A stretch of DNA of 47,950 nt from Candidatus Pseudoscillospira falkowii (GCA_904374485.1 CAJFFX010000007.1:1-47950), one strand, 5' to 3'; counted from the first letter of the stretch, positions 7,480-16,067 are shown. Notes: generated by a model not told the origin, from the sequence alone. Translations and numbers: made by a program.

Positions 7480-8928
7480 TCAGTGCCGCTGCCGATACAG
7501 CTGGCGCTGGCGGTCTTTGAGGAAATACTCCCGCGTTTCCCTGGCCACCACGCCCGAGAGGGCCAGCAGGGCGATGATATTGGGGATGGCCATCAGGGCG
7601 TTGAAGATATCGGCGATGGTCCACACGGCGGCCACGGTCAGGTAGGGCCCCACGAAGACGGCGGCGATGTACAGCCAGCGGTAGCACTTTACGGCGATCT
7701 TGCTGCCGCCGGTGAAATACTCCAGGCAGCGCTCGCCGTAATAATCCCAACCGAGGATGGTGGTGAAGGCGAAGAAAATCAGGCACATCATCAGAACGAA
7801 GGCCGAGACCTGGGTGGGGAAGGGCAGGCCTACCTGGAAGGCACGGCTGGTGATCTCCACACCCTGCAGGCCCAGTTCCGGAAGCCAGGATTCGGTGAGC
7901 ACGATGGAAAGGCCGGTCATGGTACACACGATGATGGTGTCGATGAAGGTGCCGGTCATGGTGACGAGACCCTGGCGCACGGGCTCCTTCGTCTGGGCGG
8001 CCGCGGCGGCGATGGGGGCCGAGCCGAGGCCGGCCTCGTTGGAGAAGATGCCGCGGGCCACGCCGTTCTGGATGGCGTCCTTGATGGTGGCGCCGATGAC
8101 GCCGCCCAGGGCCGCCTGGGGCGCGAAAGCGGAGGTGACGACGGTCACCACGGCGCCGGGCAGCGCGGAGAGGTTGCAGAACAGCAAAATCAGGGCAAAG
8201 GCCACATAGCTGATGGCCATGAAGGGGACGATGATCTGGGAAACGCTGGCGATGCGCTTGATGCCGCCGATGATCACCAGGGCCGCTGCCAGGGTGACCA
8301 GCACGCCGGCGACGATGGTGGTGACGGTGATGGCCGCGGCGCTGTCGCCCTGGCCGATGGTGAAGACCACATGGCTCATTTCGGGGTCAAAGAAGTTCTG
8401 GGCGGCGGAGGTGATGCCGTTCACCTGGGTGATGGTGCCGATGCCCAGCAGGCCGGCGGTGGCGCCCAGGAAGGCGAAGGTCTTGGCCAGCCACTTCCAG
8501 TTCTTGCCCATGCCGCGCTCAATGTAGTAGAAGGGGCCGCCAAGGGCGTGGCCGTTTTTGTCCACGGTGCGGTATTTGATGGCCAGCAGGCCCTCGGAAT
8601 ATTTTGTGGCCATGCCGAAGAAGGCGGCCAGCTCCATCCAGAACAGGGCGCCGGGGCCGCCGGCGGCGATGGCCGTGGCCACGCCGACGATGTTGCCGGT
8701 GCCGATGGTGGCGGACAGGGCGGTACACAGGGCGCCGAAGCTGGTGACTTCGCCCTCGCCGCCCGATTCGTTCTGCACCATGTATTTCAGCGCGCGCCCC
8801 AGATGGCGCAGCTGCAGCAGGCGCACGCGCAGCGTCAGCCAGATGCCGCAGCCGATGATCAGGACGCACAGCGGGATGCCCCAGATATGGTTGTCGATCA
8901 CGGTTAAAATGTTCATGAATTGGTCCAT
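7480..8928 (-). CDS. Alanine/glycine:cation symporter (AGCS family)
   Basis: A 482-residue inner-membrane amino-acid carrier that couples uptake of small neutral amino acids (alanine, glycine) to sodium or protons. Family hallmarks are visible: FGALCTALSATIGTGNIVGV followed by ATAIAAGGPGALFWM near residue 70, and GIFSNEAGLGSAPIAAAAAQ in the second half. About ten or more hydrophobic segments are spread over its length. The frame stays open upstream, but the ATG at 8928 (MDQFMNIL) is chosen because a GAGGAA site precedes it and the length then matches the family. It is a single-gene unit with its own promoter and a shared terminator. No glycine riboswitch is recognisable in the 115-base leader. 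Confidence 0.93.
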   Translation of the reverse strand: MDQFMNILTVIDNHIWGIPLCVLIIGCGIWLTLRVRLLQLRHLGRALKYMVQNESGGEGEVTSFGALCTALSATIGTGNIVGVATAIAAGGPGALFWMELAAFFGMATKYSEGLLAIKYRTVDKNGHALGGPFYYIERGMGKNWKWLAKTFAFLGATAGLLGIGTITQVNGITSAAQNFFDPEMSHVVFTIGQGDSAAAITVTTIVAGVLVTLAAALVIIGGIKRIASVSQIIVPFMAISYVAFALILLFCNLSALPGAVVTVVTSAFAPQAALGGVIGATIKDAIQNGVARGIFSNEAGLGSAPIAAAAAQTKEPVRQGLVTMTGTFIDTIIVCTMTGLSIVLTESWLPELGLQGVEITSRAFQVGLPFPTQVSAFVLMMCLIFFAFTTILGWDYYGERCLEYFTGGSKIAVKCYRWLYIAAVFVGPYLTVAAVWTIADIFNALMAIPNIIALLALSGVVARETREYFLKDRQRQLYRQRH

Positions 8929-9049
8929 ACTGTATTGATTCCTCTTTTCCTTGTGAACTGCCGGGCCCTGCGGCGGGCAGCGCCCCTCTCTTAAAACTAT
9001 GCCGGAAAGGCGGAGCACAGAAGTGTCCGCAGTAAAAATACATGTGTCT

Positions 9050-9078
9050 ATTTTATATGATAACGAATTAAATTGCAA
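9050..9078 (-). promoter_or_regulatory. Predicted promoter of the AGCS symporter
   Basis: Minus-strand TTGCAA (9073-9078) and TAAAAT (9050-9055) with 17-base spacing. The predicted leader is about 115 bases long. Confidence 0.75.
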
Positions 9079-9251
9079 GAGCACGGGCGTATTTTGGCAG
9101 GGCTTGCACGGCGGACATCCAAAAGGGAGGAAAATGTCCGCGCCAGATAGACTTTTGTTGGCACACAGAGAAATTTTCAAAAAGGAGAAGGCCATTTTGT
9201 CGCCGGAAATGAAAAACGACGGCTGGCGGGCCGGATTTGCAGAAAAATTCC

Positions 9252-9280
9252 TTTACAGCCGCCGAGGCATCCGATATAAT
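9252..9280 (+). promoter_or_regulatory. Predicted promoter of prfB
   Basis: TTTACA (9252-9257) and a perfect TATAAT (9275-9280) with 17-base spacing, ending 43 bases before the prfB start codon. Confidence 0.87.
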
Positions 9281-9323
9281 AAATACTGTATGTGAATTTT
9301 GATGTTATTGGAGTACGAATGCC

Positions 9324-10448
9324 ATGAGTATGATCGAATACGATGAATATAAGCAAAAGCTGCTGGCCCAGAAGCCGGTGCTGGAAGAATTGAAGCAGGC
9401 CCTGAATATCGACGCTGCCCGGGAGGAATACGCCCGCCTGCAGGACGAGAGCGCCCAGGAAGGGTTCTGGAACGATATGGAGCACTCCCAGAAGGTGGCC
9501 CAGCAGATCAAGCGCCTGGAAAACAAGATCCACGCTCACGAAAAGCTTTGCGCCGACTGGGACGACGCCATGGCCCTGTGCGAAATGGCCCTGGAGGAGG
9601 ACGACGAGTCGCTGCTGGACGAGCTGAGCGAGGCCTATGAGAAGCTGGAAAAGGAGATTGCCGACCGCCGCCTGGCCACCCTGCTCTCCGGCGAATACGA
9701 CGCCAACAACGCCATCCTGGCCCTGCATTCCGGCGCCGGCGGCACCGAGGCCCAGGACTGGACGGAGATGCTCTACCGCATGTACACCCGCTGGACGGAC
9801 CGCCACGGATTTACCTATAAGATCCTGGACTATGAAGACGGCGACGAGGCCGGCATCAAGTCCGCCACCATCGCCATCGAGGGCGAAAATGCCTACGGCT
9901 ACCTCAAGAGCGAAAACGGCGTCCACCGCCTGGTGCGCGTTTCCCCCTTCGACGCCAACGCCCGCCGCCAGACGTCCTTCGCCGCCGTGGAAGTCATGCC
10001 GGAAATGGACGACGACGATTCCATCGAGATCCGCGACGAGGATATCGAGATGCAGGTGTTCCGCTCCTCCGGCGCCGGCGGCCAGCACATCAACAAGACC
10101 TCCTCTGCCGTCCGCCTGATCCACAAGCCCACGGGCATCGTGGTCTCCTCTCAGCAGGAGCGCAGCCAGTTCCAGAACCGGGACAACTGCATGAAGATGC
10201 TGCGGGCCAAGCTGATGGAGCTCAAGGCCCAGCAGCACGCCGAAAAGATCTCCGATATCAAGGGCGTGCAGATGAAGATCGAATGGGGCAGCCAGATCCG
10301 CTCCTACGTGTTCATGCCCTATCAGATGGTCAAGGACACCCGCACCGGCTTCGAGACCGGCAACATCGACAACGTCATGGACGGCGACATCGACGGCTTT
10401 ATTAACGCCTACCTGACGGCGTCGGCCAACGGGACGCTGAAGAAGTAA
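9324..10448 (+). CDS. prfB: Peptide chain release factor 2 (RF2)
   Basis: A 374-residue translation termination factor that recognises UAA and UGA stop codons in the ribosomal A site and triggers peptide release. The RF2-specific tripeptide SPF is at residues 207-209 and the catalytic GGQ at 252-254 (SSGAGGQHINKTSSAVRL). Unlike RF2 of E. coli or B. subtilis, the frame is continuous from its first codon. The region matching the usual in-frame UGA (near residues 24-32) has no CTTTGA slippery site, so the classical programmed +1 frameshift is absent. The ATG at 9324 follows GGAG by 10 bases. It is a single-gene unit with its own promoter and terminator. Confidence 0.97.
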   Translation: MSMIEYDEYKQKLLAQKPVLEELKQALNIDAAREEYARLQDESAQEGFWNDMEHSQKVAQQIKRLENKIHAHEKLCADWDDAMALCEMALEEDDESLLDELSEAYEKLEKEIADRRLATLLSGEYDANNAILALHSGAGGTEAQDWTEMLYRMYTRWTDRHGFTYKILDYEDGDEAGIKSATIAIEGENAYGYLKSENGVHRLVRVSPFDANARRQTSFAAVEVMPEMDDDDSIEIRDEDIEMQVFRSSGAGGQHINKTSSAVRLIHKPTGIVVSSQQERSQFQNRDNCMKMLRAKLMELKAQQHAEKISDIKGVQMKIEWGSQIRSYVFMPYQMVKDTRTGFETGNIDNVMDGDIDGFINAYLTASANGTLKK

Positions 10449-10472
10449 AAAAGCTCCTGCCGGAAAGCAAAA

Positions 10473-10517
10473 ACCGGCGTCCCGCGCAAGCCGCGCGGGA
10501 CGCCGGTCACTCTTTTT
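10473..10517. terminator. Terminator between prfB and the FAD oxidoreductase gene
   Basis: A 15-bp stem (10473-10487 with 10493-10507), loop AAGCC, followed by TCACTCTTTTTT. It serves prfB and may act in both directions on the converging genes. Confidence 0.88.
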
Positions 10518-10535
10518 TCGGGACGGAGGAGGGCC

Positions 10536-11933
10536 TTACTGCACCTCGGTGAGATAGCGGCCCATGAGCACGCCCATGACGGAAGCCATCATGAGGCCCC
10601 GGGTCCAGCCCGAGGAGTCGCCCAGGCAGTGGAGCCCCTGCACGTTGGTGTTGAAATGGGTGTCCATCTTGATGCGGTTGGAGTAGAATTTCAGTTCCGG
10701 GGAATAGAGCAGGGTCTCCGGCGCGGCAAAGCCCGGCACCACCAGATCCATGGCCTGAATGAAATTGATGATGTTCAGCATGGAGCGGTAGGGCATGGCG
10801 GAGGTGATGTCGCCGGCCACGGCGTCGGGCAGGGTGGGGCGCACGTTGGAGCGGGCCAGTTCCTTGGCCCAGGTGCGCTTGCCGTCCAGGATATCGCCGT
10901 AGCGCTGGACCAGGATGTGGCCCGCGCCCAGCATGTTCGTCAGCTCGCCCACCTTCTGGGCGAAGGCGATGGGCTGGTTGAAGGGCTCGTTGAAATTGTG
11001 GGAGCAGAGGATGGCCAGGTTCGTGTTGTCGGACTTGAACTCCTTGTAGGAGTGGCCGTTGACCACGGCCAGGTCGTTGTCGTAATTCTCCTGGCTGACA
11101 AAGCCGCCGGGGTTCTGGCAGAAGGTACGCACCTTGTTCTTGAAGGGCTTGGGGTAGCCGATGAGCTTGCTCTCGTACAGGGCGCGGTTGACGGTTTCCA
11201 TGACCTCGTTGCGCACTTCCACGCGCACGCCCACGTCCACGGTGCCGCTCTGGTGGGCGATGTGGTGCTCGGCGCAGACTTTTTCCAGCCAGTCGGCGCC
11301 CCGGCGGCCGGCGGCGATGACGGTCTCGTCGGCGTAGATCTCCAGATCCGTTTTGCCGTCGCTCACCAGAACGCCCTGGCAGACGGAGTCGCGCAGGATG
11401 ATGTTGACGCACTCCATGCCGAACAGCAGCTCCACGCCGTTGTCGGCCAGATAGTGCTCGATGGCCATATAGATGTCGTGGGCTTTTTCGGTGCCCATGT
11501 GGCGGATGGGGCAGTCCACCAGCTTCAGGCCCGCGGCGATGGCGCGCTTGCGGATGGCGCGGATCTCGTCGCCGTCGGAGATACCCTCCACGTGGGTGTC
11601 CGCGCCGAATTCCAGGTAGATCTTGTCGGCGTAGTCGATGGTGTCCTGTACCAGGTCTGCGCCCACCAGGTCGGGCAGGTCGCCGCCCACTTCGCAGGAG
11701 AGGGACAGCTTGCCGTCGGAAAAGGCGCCGGCGCCGGAAAAACCGGTGGTGATGTGGCAGTAGGGCTTGCAGTTGACGCATTTGTGGGTTTTGCTCTTGG
11801 GGCAGCGGCGGTTTTCGATGGCCGCGCCCTTTTCCACCAGGATGATCTTCTTTTTACTGCCCCGGCGGATCAGTTCCAGGGCCGTGAAAATGCCGGCGGG
11901 GCCGGCGCCGACGATGACGATGTCAGTTTTCAT
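10536..11933 (-). CDS. FAD-dependent oxidoreductase of the COG2509 type
   Basis: A 465-residue cytoplasmic flavoprotein. The FAD-binding Rossmann motif GAGPAG is at residues 9-14 (IVIVGAGPAGIFTALELIRR). Four Cys/His positions follow in RRCPKSKTHKCVNCKPYCHI, then GFSGAGAFSDGKLSLS. This layout matches the uncharacterised FAD-dependent dehydrogenases of COG2509, whose substrate is not established. GDSSGWTRGLMMAS near the C-terminus is the second FAD-contacting motif. AAGGAGG lies 13 bases upstream of the ATG, a rather long spacing. It follows the ABC-F gene by 42 bases on the same strand, so the two are probably one transcript, though no functional link is evident. Confidence 0.85.
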   Translation of the reverse strand: MKTDIVIVGAGPAGIFTALELIRRGSKKKIILVEKGAAIENRRCPKSKTHKCVNCKPYCHITTGFSGAGAFSDGKLSLSCEVGGDLPDLVGADLVQDTIDYADKIYLEFGADTHVEGISDGDEIRAIRKRAIAAGLKLVDCPIRHMGTEKAHDIYMAIEHYLADNGVELLFGMECVNIILRDSVCQGVLVSDGKTDLEIYADETVIAAGRRGADWLEKVCAEHHIAHQSGTVDVGVRVEVRNEVMETVNRALYESKLIGYPKPFKNKVRTFCQNPGGFVSQENYDNDLAVVNGHSYKEFKSDNTNLAILCSHNFNEPFNQPIAFAQKVGELTNMLGAGHILVQRYGDILDGKRTWAKELARSNVRPTLPDAVAGDITSAMPYRSMLNIINFIQAMDLVVPGFAAPETLLYSPELKFYSNRIKMDTHFNTNVQGLHCLGDSSGWTRGLMMASVMGVLMGRYLTEVQ

Positions 11934-11975
11934 GATGATGTGATGTCCTCCTTATAATCGATCCATGGCGGCGGA

Positions 11976-13577
11976 TCATTCTTCCGCGGCGCCGGTTCTT
12001 TCGAGATATGTTTCGTAATCCATGCGGTGATCGGAGACGGTGCCGTCGGGATGGAAGCAGAAAATGCGGTTGGCCACCGTTTCCACCAGCTGGTGGTCGT
12101 GGCAGGCCAGCAGCACGTTGCACTTCACCGCTTCCAGACCGCTGTTCACCGCGGCGATGGACTCCAGGTCCAGGTGGTTGGTGGGCTGGTCCAGCATGAG
12201 GACGTTCGCTCCGGAGAGCATCATGCGCGAGAGCATACAGCGCACCTTTTCGCCGCCGGAGAGCACCTTGACGGGCTTGTACACCTCGTCGCCGGAGAAG
12301 AGCATCCGGCCCAGGAAGCCCCGCAGATACGTTTCGTGGGGGTCCTTGGAATACTGGCGCAGCCACTGCACCAGATTGTCGTCGTTGTCGTTGAAATAGG
12401 GGGAGTTGTCCTTGGGGAAATAGCTGAAGGTGGCGGTCTGGCCCCACTTCACCGTGCCTTCGTCGGGCTCCATCTCCCCGGTGAGGATCTTGAACAGCGC
12501 CGTCTGCCCGTTTTCATTTTCTCCCACAAAGGCGATCTTGTCCCCGTGCTCCACGATGAAGGACACATGGTCCAGGACTTTCACGCCGTCGATGGTCTTG
12601 GACACGTCGGTGACGAAGAGAATGTCCTTGCCCACCTCCCGGTCCGGGGAGAAGGCCACGTAGGGATAGCGCCGGGAAGAGGCGGGCAGTTCCTCCACCG
12701 TCAGTTTGTCCAGCAGCTTCCGGCGGGCGGTGGCCTGCTTGGATTTGGACTTGTTGGCGGAGAAACGGGCGATGAAGTCCTGCAGTTCCCGGATCTTTTC
12801 TTCGTTGCGCTTGTTCTGATTGCGGATGAGCTGTTGGATCAGCTGGGAGGATTCGTACCAGAAATCGTAGTTGCCCACATACATCTTGATCTTGCCGTAG
12901 TCGATGTCCACGATGTGGGTGCAGATGGTGTTGAGAAAGTGGCGGTCGTGGGAGACCACGATCACGGTGCCGGAAAAGTCCAGCAGGAAATCCTCCAGCC
13001 AGTTGGTGGCGGCGATGTCCAGGTTGTTGGTAGGCTCGTCCAGCAAAAGAAGGTCGGGATTGCCGAACAGCGCCTGGGCCAGCAGGACCTTGACCTTCAG
13101 GCGGGGGTCCATTTCGGCCATCATCGTCTGGTGCAGAGAAACCTCCACGCCCAGGCCCTGCAGGATGCGGGAAGCGTCGCTCTCGGCCTCCCAGCCGCCC
13201 AGCTCCGCGAATTCCTCCTCCAGCTCGCAGGCGCGCACGCCGTCCTCGTCGGTCATTTCCGCCTTGGCGTAAAGGGCGTCCTTTTCCTTGCCGATCTCAT
13301 ACAGGCGGGGATTGCCCATGATCACGGCGTCCATCACGCTGTAGGCGTCGTACTGGTTTTGGTCCTGTTTCAGGACGGACATGCGGATATCCGGCAGGAT
13401 GTCCACCGTGCCGGAGGTGGGCTCCACCGCGCCGGAGAGGATCTTCAGAAAGGTGGATTTGCCCGCGCCGTTGGCGCCGATAATGCCGTAGCAGTTGCCT
13501 CGGGTAAACTGCAGGTCGGCGTGGGAAAAAAGAACGCTGCCGCCGTACTGCAGTCCCAGGTCTGTCACAGTGATCAT
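11976..13577 (-). CDS. ABC-F family ATPase (YkpA/YbiT-like)
   Basis: A 533-residue soluble protein with two tandem ABC ATPase domains and no membrane segments. ABC-F proteins act on ribosomes, for example in rescue, elongation control or antibiotic protection. The first domain has Walker A GANGAGKST, signature-like Walker B DLLLLDEPTNNLDI and SHDRHFL. The second has LSGGEKVRCMLSRM and VLMLDQPTNHLD. Its Walker A reads GENENGQTAL, with Gln in place of the usual Lys. The interdomain linker (about residues 235-300) is charged and helical. The ATG at 13577 (MITVTDL) follows AAGGAG by 10 bases; the frame extends upstream but without a usable start. Exact subfamily and antibiotic relevance cannot be told from sequence alone. 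Confidence 0.9.
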   Translation of the reverse strand: MITVTDLGLQYGGSVLFSHADLQFTRGNCYGIIGANGAGKSTFLKILSGAVEPTSGTVDILPDIRMSVLKQDQNQYDAYSVMDAVIMGNPRLYEIGKEKDALYAKAEMTDEDGVRACELEEEFAELGGWEAESDASRILQGLGVEVSLHQTMMAEMDPRLKVKVLLAQALFGNPDLLLLDEPTNNLDIAATNWLEDFLLDFSGTVIVVSHDRHFLNTICTHIVDIDYGKIKMYVGNYDFWYESSQLIQQLIRNQNKRNEEKIRELQDFIARFSANKSKSKQATARRKLLDKLTVEELPASSRRYPYVAFSPDREVGKDILFVTDVSKTIDGVKVLDHVSFIVEHGDKIAFVGENENGQTALFKILTGEMEPDEGTVKWGQTATFSYFPKDNSPYFNDNDDNLVQWLRQYSKDPHETYLRGFLGRMLFSGDEVYKPVKVLSGGEKVRCMLSRMMLSGANVLMLDQPTNHLDLESIAAVNSGLEAVKCNVLLACHDHQLVETVANRIFCFHPDGTVSDHRMDYETYLERTGAAEE

Positions 13578-13617
13578 AAGTGAATTGCTCCTTTTATGCA
13601 CATAATAATACAGTATA

Positions 13618-13626
13618 ATTATAGCA
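13618..13626 (-). promoter_or_regulatory. Extended -10 promoter element of the ABC-F/FAD operon
   Basis: The minus strand reads TGCTATAAT, an extended -10 element, about 40 bases before the ABC-F start. The -35 region is weak (ATAGTT), as expected for extended -10 promoters. Confidence 0.65.
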
Positions 13627-13715
13627 GATATTCTGAAAAAAACTATGATTTTTTTGACGATTTTTGGAAGAAAGCGGACTGCGCCGCGCCGCCGGGTGGG
13701 AAAGCCGCCGATTGC

Positions 13716-13744
13716 TTGCGCGGCGGGGGGAATTATGATATAAT
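13716..13744 (+). promoter_or_regulatory. Predicted promoter of the DEAD-box helicase operon
   Basis: TTGCGC (13716-13721) and a perfect TATAAT (13739-13744) with 17-base spacing. The leader is about 100 bases and very GC-rich, which could form structure in a helicase mRNA. Confidence 0.72.
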
Positions 13745-13852
13745 ACTATTTAATCCATTTGGACCCGCCCGGCGGGAAAAAGCCCTGCGGCGGCAGGGAA
13801 AAGGCCCGGCGGCGGCGCGGGTAGAATTTTTTGATGAAGGATATAGAGAATT

Positions 13853-15016
13853 ATGGAAGTAACACAAGGTGTTCGTTACGACACGCTGGGGCTGTCGGCG
13901 CCGCTGATGCGCGCCATTGAGAAAAAGGGATACGAGGTTTCAACGCCCGTCCAGGCCGGGGCCATCCCGCCCATGATGGCGTGGAAGGACGTCACCGCCA
14001 AAGCCCCCACCGGCACGGGCAAGACCTATGCCTTCGGCATTCCCATCCTGGAACATATCGACGCACAAAGCGAAAATCTGCAGGCGGTGATCCTGGCGCC
14101 CACCCGGGAGCTGGCCCTGCAGATCACCGACGAGTTGCGCCAGCTGGCCGCCTTTATGGAGGGGGTCAAGATCGTCTGCTGCTACGGCGGCCAGCCTATC
14201 GGCAAGCAGATCGACGCCCTCAAGCGCCATCCCCAGATCGTGGTGGCCACCCCCGGCCGCTTCAGCGACCATATGAAGCGCCGTACTCTCAAGGTGGACG
14301 CGGTGCAGACCGTGGTGCTCGACGAGGCGGACCGGATGCTGGACATGGGCTTTATCCACGATGTGACCCGCATTCTCGACAAGATCCCCCACCGCCGGAA
14401 TCTGGGGCTGTTTTCCGCCACCATTTCCCGGGAGGTCATGGATATCGCCTGGGTCTACCAGCGCGACGCCGAGGAGATCACCGTGCAGGCGGATGAGAAA
14501 AATAAGCCCGACATCGTCCAGTACCGGATCGACGTGGACATGGACCGAAAGGTGGAAACGATGGCGCGCATCCTGCACAAGGAGGGCTATGAGCGCGTCA
14601 TCGTGTTCTGCAATACCAAGGGCTCCGTGGAGCGGATGACCAAGTATCTGCAGATGGCCGGAGAAGACGCCGAGTGCATCCACGGCGACATCCCCCAGGC
14701 CAAGCGCGAAAAGGTTATGCAGCGCTTCCGCGACGGAAAGCTGCGGGTGTTCGTGGCTACCGACGTGGCCGCCCGGGGCATCGACGTGGACGATGTGGAC
14801 GCGGTGTTCAATTTCGACGTGCCTGAGGAAAACGAGTATTATGTCCACCGCATCGGCCGCACGGGCCGGGCCAAGCGCCACGGAACGGCCTACACCTTCG
14901 TTTCCGATTACGGGGCCATGGTGCGGCTGGATGAGATCGCCAAATTTACCAAAAACGTCATCACGCCCGTGGAAGTCGCCGAAGATGGGACGCTGACGGC
15001 TGTGAAGAAAGGATGA
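13853..15016 (+). CDS. DEAD-box ATP-dependent RNA helicase
   Basis: A 387-residue cytoplasmic RNA helicase core that unwinds short RNA duplexes in ribosome assembly or mRNA turnover. The motifs appear in order: Q motif TPVQAGAIP (31-39), motif I APTGTGKT (51-58), PTRELAL, TPGR, DEAD (157-160), SAT (188-190), VFCNTKGS, ATDVAARGID and HRIGRTGR. It lacks the long basic C-terminal tail of CsdA/DeaD and so is a minimal helicase. The start is an ATG at 13853 with AAGGA 11 bases upstream. The next gene, pspC-like, begins at or just after its stop codon, so they form an operon. Confidence 0.94.
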   Translation: MEVTQGVRYDTLGLSAPLMRAIEKKGYEVSTPVQAGAIPPMMAWKDVTAKAPTGTGKTYAFGIPILEHIDAQSENLQAVILAPTRELALQITDELRQLAAFMEGVKIVCCYGGQPIGKQIDALKRHPQIVVATPGRFSDHMKRRTLKVDAVQTVVLDEADRMLDMGFIHDVTRILDKIPHRRNLGLFSATISREVMDIAWVYQRDAEEITVQADEKNKPDIVQYRIDVDMDRKVETMARILHKEGYERVIVFCNTKGSVERMTKYLQMAGEDAECIHGDIPQAKREKVMQRFRDGKLRVFVATDVAARGIDVDDVDAVFNFDVPEENEYYVHRIGRTGRAKRHGTAYTFVSDYGAMVRLDEIAKFTKNVITPVEVAEDGTLTAVKKG

Positions 15017-15024
15017 ACACGCCT

Positions 15025-15207
15025 ATGAAAAAACTGTATCGTTCCCGCACCTCCCGGTATCTGGCCGGGGTCTGCGGCGGCATCGGGGAGTATTTCAATA
15101 TCGACCCCAATATCGTGCGCATTATCGCGGTGCTGCTGGGCTTCGGCAGCATCGGCACACTGCTGATCGTCTATCTCGCCGCGGCGCTGCTGCTGCCGGA
15201 GGCGTGA
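15025..15207 (+). CDS. Small PspC-domain membrane protein
   Basis: A 60-residue protein consisting of one PspC domain: KKLYRSRTSRYLAGVCGGIG followed by EYFNIDPNIVRIIAV, then one hydrophobic segment, GTLLIVYLAAALLLP. PspC proteins sit in the cytoplasmic membrane and often help sense envelope stress, but stand-alone short forms are mostly uncharacterised. An in-frame ATG at 15013 overlaps the helicase stop, but GAAAGGA sits immediately against it. The ATG at 15025 has that site 11 bases upstream and starts MKKLYRS, so it is preferred. It lies between a helicase and an acetyltransferase in one apparent operon. Confidence 0.85.
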   Translation: MKKLYRSRTSRYLAGVCGGIGEYFNIDPNIVRIIAVLLGFGSIGTLLIVYLAAALLLPEA

Positions 15208-15211
15208 GGCT

Positions 15212-16051
15212 GTGAAGCAGGGAGCGATCCGGCTGCGCGCCGCCCGGGAGGAGGATCTGCCCCGGCTGCGCGCCCTGTGGCGCGAAAGCTTCGGGAGCGG
15301 GCAATTGTTTGCGCGCCTGACGGAAACGTGCTTTGTGCCCGGCCAGGTCCAGTCCAGCCTGGTCCTGTTGGAGGACGACGTGATCCGCAGCATGGCATTT
15401 TTCCTGCCCACGTTCTGGAGCGACGCGCAGAAGGGCTGCGCCCCTGCGCCCTGCCTGGTGGGCCTGGCGACGGACGGCGCCCGCCGCCATCAAAAGTACG
15501 CCAGCTGGCTGGTGGAAACAGCCTGCGATTTTATGGTGGAAAAGGGCGCCGGCGCCGTGTGGACGCTGCTGCCGGACGAGGGGCTGGAGCTGTTCTTTTC
15601 CATGCAGGGCTTCTGGACGCTGCCGCGGCCGAAGGCCGGGCGCTGGCGGGCGGCGGACCTGCCCGGCGGCGCGTCGGTGCGGCGGGCTGCGCCAGCGGAA
15701 TACGACCGGGTGCGGGAGCGCCTGCTCCACGGCGTGAACCACGCCGTGGCCGGCCCGTTGGTCACCGCCTGGCAGCGGGAGCTGGCTGAGCAGAAGGGCG
15801 GCGGGATGTTCCTGGTGCGCGCCGGCGGCGAAGAGGGCTGCGCTCTGGCCACAGCGGACGGCGGCGCGGTGCAGGTGCGCGAGCTTTTGTGCCCGGCGGC
15901 CCAGCGCCCGGCGGCCCTGCGGGCCCTGGCGGAGGCACTGGGCCGGGAAGAATGCGCCGCGGAAGCGCCGCTGGGCATGCTGCGGCTGATGAACCGCTTT
16001 GCGGCGCTGGAGCGGCCGGAAGGCTATCCCGGCTGCGGCATCCTGCTGTAA
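15212..16051 (+). CDS. Two-domain GNAT acetyltransferase-like protein
   Basis: A 279-residue protein beginning with a GNAT fold: AIRLRAAREEDLPRLRALWR, then LVGLATDGARRHQKYASWLV, which corresponds to the acetyl-CoA-binding motif A (normally V-x-P-x-x-R/Q-x-x-G-x-G/A), and WTLLPDEGLELFFSMQGF. The second half resembles a second, degenerate acetyltransferase-type domain as in Eis-like proteins. The acceptor substrate is unknown. The start is GTG at 15212, five bases after the pspC stop, with GAGGCGTGAGG as a ribosome site. It is the last gene of the helicase operon and is followed by a strong terminator. Confidence 0.78.
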   Translation: MKQGAIRLRAAREEDLPRLRALWRESFGSGQLFARLTETCFVPGQVQSSLVLLEDDVIRSMAFFLPTFWSDAQKGCAPAPCLVGLATDGARRHQKYASWLVETACDFMVEKGAGAVWTLLPDEGLELFFSMQGFWTLPRPKAGRWRAADLPGGASVRRAAPAEYDRVRERLLHGVNHAVAGPLVTAWQRELAEQKGGGMFLVRAGGEEGCALATADGGAVQVRELLCPAAQRPAALRALAEALGREECAAEAPLGMLRLMNRFAALERPEGYPGCGILL

Positions 16052-16067
16052 AATATCAACCGGATGA

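Larger units (their letters stand above)
8929..9323. other. Divergent intergenic region between symporter and prfB
   Basis: Contains the symporter promoter (9050-9078, minus), the prfB promoter (9252-9280, plus) and an inverted repeat around a possible 53-residue ORF at 9134-9295. That ORF has a GGGAGG only 3 bases before its ATG and no recognisable similarity. It also runs through the prfB promoter, so I do not call it a gene. Confidence 0.6.

Noticed and set aside
7444-8907. A 487-codon plus-strand frame opposite the AGCS symporter, and similar long frames opposite ABC-F (12027-13583), ppx-yibE/F (21621-23780) and fakA (31898-33859)
   Set aside because: All are mirror frames of clearly recognisable genes. 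They are rich in Gly/His/Asp repeats and have no ribosome sites or domains.
8929-9043. Possible glycine riboswitch in the symporter leader
   Set aside because: The conserved aptamer sequence and paired stems of the glycine riboswitch are not recognisable. Only short GC-rich hairpins are seen.
9134-9295. A 53-residue frame before prfB
   Set aside because: Its ribosome site is only 3 bases from the ATG, it contains the prfB promoter and it has no recognisable similarity. It is kept only as part of a low-interest finding.
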